DNA of 23,347 nucleotides from a virus, in the IMG/VR virus record IMGVR_UViG_3300022925_000184, positions 1 to 23,347 of that record; one strand, given 5' to 3'. This document shows, piece after piece, positions 21,959 through 23,347 of the stretch. Each line of letters starts with the position of its first letter. The stretch's first letter is position 1. The notes beneath the pieces are model-generated. The model did no database searches. It saw only the letters and a program-made list of their open reading frames with translations, and was not told the DNA's origin. Position numbers and translations under genes: made by a program.

Positions 21959-22870
21959 TTAAGAGTTGAAGTCGATTCGCCCTTCAGACCGCGCCGCGTC
22001 CAATTCACTTTCCAGCTTTTCGAACTCGTGTGCTTTCATCTTGGCGATTTGCGAAGCTTTCCAAATCTTTTTACCGTCTGTAGTTTCAGCCTTGATTTCC
22101 CGTGCAGGGGTTTTTGTTACGGCTTCTGCAGCAGATGCAGACTTGGTTTTCTTCTTTGTAGTCGTTAAGCCTATGTCGGCTTTGTAGAGGTCTACGACCC
22201 GTGCCGCCCATTTCGCATCCGTACTGTTCTTGTAGATGCCATCAGCGATAGAGCTTGGCTGCTCTTCTAACCATGTAAGAAACTGTTGGTCTGCTTTGAT
22301 GTCATTAAAGTCTGGGTGGGCATTGAGAAGCTGCTCGTAAGCTTTTTGTTTCTCTAGTTCCTTTTCCCGTTCCTTAATTGTACCTAGTTCTTCACGGAGT
22401 TTTGCAACCTGTGTTTCGGTCTGCATACTTGAAACCGTCTGAACAACTTCGAAGACATCTGGATAGCGTTCTTTAAACTCATCCAACTCTTCTTGTGTTC
22501 GTGGTGGCGTTACGCCTCGCGGCATTTCTGCTGCACGGTCTGTCATTGTTTTTCTAAGGGTTTCGATTTCGCCTTTGAACTCGTTCACCTTGTCGTCATA
22601 ATGACGCTTCAAGTCGTCATACCTTTTTTTGTAGTCGTGGTCCTCACTGGTTTCTTTCTTTGATTCCACGAAACTACTGCCCTTGTCTTCGTCCTGAGTA
22701 GCCGCTTGGCCTTCTGCGGGGTCAGTCTCCTGTTGGGCTTCTACATTCTCCTCGTCTTCTTCGTCTTTGTAGACTTCATCCCGGTATTTTCCGCGATATA
22801 AGTTAGCGTTGTTGACGGTTCCAAACGAGTCGTTTGCTTTGTTGGCACGGTGGCCTCTTGCTTTTGCCAT
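21959..22870 (-). CDS. Scaffolding protein, 303 aa
   Basis: The protein guides capsid assembly and leaves before or during packaging. Residues 1-30 are basic/polar, 31-64 are strongly acidic (YKDEEDEENVE), and coiled coils are predicted at about 78-112 and 145-182. A conserved-looking NAHPDFNDI block (183-191) precedes a W-containing helix, then a Lys/Ala-rich linker (about 237-262) and a final basic-to-acidic helix (KAHEFEKLESELDAARSEG) that could bind the capsid. High charge, coiled coils and position just before the capsid gene all support the call. GAGGT lies eight bases before ATG 22870. Two look-alike hairpins lie directly upstream. Confidence 0.85.
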   Translation of the reverse strand: MAKARGHRANKANDSFGTVNNANLYRGKYRDEVYKDEEDEENVEAQQETDPAEGQAATQDEDKGSSFVESKKETSEDHDYKKRYDDLKRHYDDKVNEFKGEIETLRKTMTDRAAEMPRGVTPPRTQEELDEFKERYPDVFEVVQTVSSMQTETQVAKLREELGTIKEREKELEKQKAYEQLLNAHPDFNDIKADQQFLTWLEEQPSSIADGIYKNSTDAKWAARVVDLYKADIGLTTTKKKTKSASAAEAVTKTPAREIKAETTDGKKIWKASQIAKMKAHEFEKLESELDAARSEGRIDFNS

Positions 22871-22885
22871 TTTATTTACCTCACT

Positions 22886-22953
22886 AGCGGGGCCACATGG
22901 CTGTGGGTAGCCGCTCCGGTTGTGCTGGGGCCACGAACTCGTGGGTAGCCAGC
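22886..22953 (-). ncRNA. Pair of look-alike RNA hairpins in the scaffold leader
   Basis: Two 30-nt hairpins (22953-22924 and 22915-22886) stand eight bases apart. The first has an outer stem GCTGG/CCAGC and an inner stem CCACGA/TCGTGG; the second has AGCGG/CCGCT and CCACA/TGTGG. Both have the same asymmetric internal loop, CTAC against CC. The stems differ by compensating changes, so the structure rather than the sequence is kept. The second hairpin ends five bases before the GAGGT ribosome site of the scaffold gene. Neither is followed by a T run. I do not recognise a described RNA family; an mRNA control or processing element is likely. Confidence 0.65.
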
Positions 22954-22960
22954 GGATTCT

Positions 22961-23347
22961 TTAGGCTAGGAAACCACCTCGCGCTGCTTGGACAGGCTGC
23001 TGCCCATTCTCTGCTATGCGCTGTTCGGTTTTTCTAATGCCTCGTTTATTAATCTTTTCTAGGCGGTCTTCGCCAATAATCTTTACTAGGTGTGGGGCTA
23101 CGGTTACTTCGCCACTCGACACCGCAATATCTACAAGGTTTGAATGCCGTTCGAAGTCGTCTGTGGACAGACCCCGGCGAACCGCTTCCTTTTGGGCATC
23201 CATAATCATCTTGCGGATATCTTGCTCTCCCGCGAACTCGACGGCAGCCGCATTTATAACGTATGTTCCCTCTGGAGCCTTCATAGGACGGTCGTCAGCG
23301 ACTTTACCGGCTTCGGAGACCTGTGAGGGCGGGCGGTCTACAAAACC
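22961..23347 (-). CDS. Conserved head-region protein, 5' end outside window (at least 128 aa)
   Basis: The frame is open to the window edge, so the real start lies upstream. An in-frame ATG at 23284 falls inside the conserved stretch and is not the likely start. The visible part reads ADDRPMKAPEGTYVINA, then AVEFAGEQDIRKMI, a helix ending RRGLS, SGEVTVAPHLVKIIGED, and finally KRGIRKTEQRIAENG and a GGFLA end. I recall the D-D-R-P...E-G-(T/S)-(Y/F)-V-(I/V)-N-A-x-A-V-x-(F/Y)-A-G block from proteins between portal and scaffold in uncultured marine phages. No function is known to me. It is likely a head-module protein from position. Confidence 0.75.
   Translation of the reverse strand, partial: GFVDRPPSQVSEAGKVADDRPMKAPEGTYVINAAAVEFAGEQDIRKMIMDAQKEAVRRGLSTDDFERHSNLVDIAVSSGEVTVAPHLVKIIGEDRLEKINKRGIRKTEQRIAENGQQPVQAARGGFLA

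Noticed and set aside
22886-22953. Intrinsic terminators in the scaffold leader
   Set aside because: The two hairpins are stable but neither is followed by a T run on the transcribed strand; the downstream sequence is a ribosome site.
1-23347. tRNA, integrase, attachment site or insertion sequence
   Set aside because: By reading I found no cloverleaf with a plausible anticodon arm, no recombinase motifs and no terminal inverted repeats; the space is filled by phage genes.

Overview
The window is one continuous late (structural and lysis) module of a tailed phage. Every supported gene lies on the minus strand, so transcription runs from high to low coordinates. There are 33 genes, almost no free space, and no tRNA, integrase, polymerase or terminase gene in view. 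The small-protein repertoire (DUF5872-like, DUF6321-like and DUF1289-like proteins, a GTA-type 3-TM holin) is typical of uncultured marine phages. A SU10/T7-type adaptor plus a nozzle-like protein, with no tape measure, sheath or tail tube, points to a short-tailed (podovirus-like) virion. Base composition looks balanced (mid-40s % GC by eye), so a very AT-rich SAR11 host is not suggested. The host itself cannot be read from the sequence.

Layout in transcription order. (1) Head: the end of a gene cut by the window edge (23347-22961), a 90-nt gap holding two look-alike hairpins, scaffold (22870-21959), major capsid protein (21929-20949) and a capsid-associated protein (20933-20517). (2) A gap with a GC-rich hairpin and a near-consensus sigma70 promoter, followed by four small, very basic proteins (20426-19420). 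(3) Lysis: 3-TM holin, a second two-TM protein, a hidden 43-aa DUF1289-like cysteine protein, a T4-type lysozyme, two tiny genes and a coiled-coil/TM protein (19432-17406). (4) A second strong promoter and two small genes, then beta-rich virion proteins including one with about 17 copies of a 20-22-residue repeat (17354-14137). (5) Tail: a small Ig-like protein, adaptor, nozzle, large fibre, then three tandem paralogous fibre-tip-like proteins (14137-8951). (6) Three small accessory genes (8951-7869), then a run of probable internal virion/ejection proteins (7865-1), the last exceeding 1,189 residues and leaving the window.

The genes work as an assembly line: scaffold and capsid build the head, the adaptor and nozzle close the portal, the fibres bind the host, the internal proteins are ejected with the DNA, and the holin/lysozyme set releases progeny. 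Many junctions are TAATG or ATGA overlaps, implying translational coupling. The only three gaps over 45 nt each carry a candidate control element. Family names were assigned from remembered family features and motif reading, not from a search.
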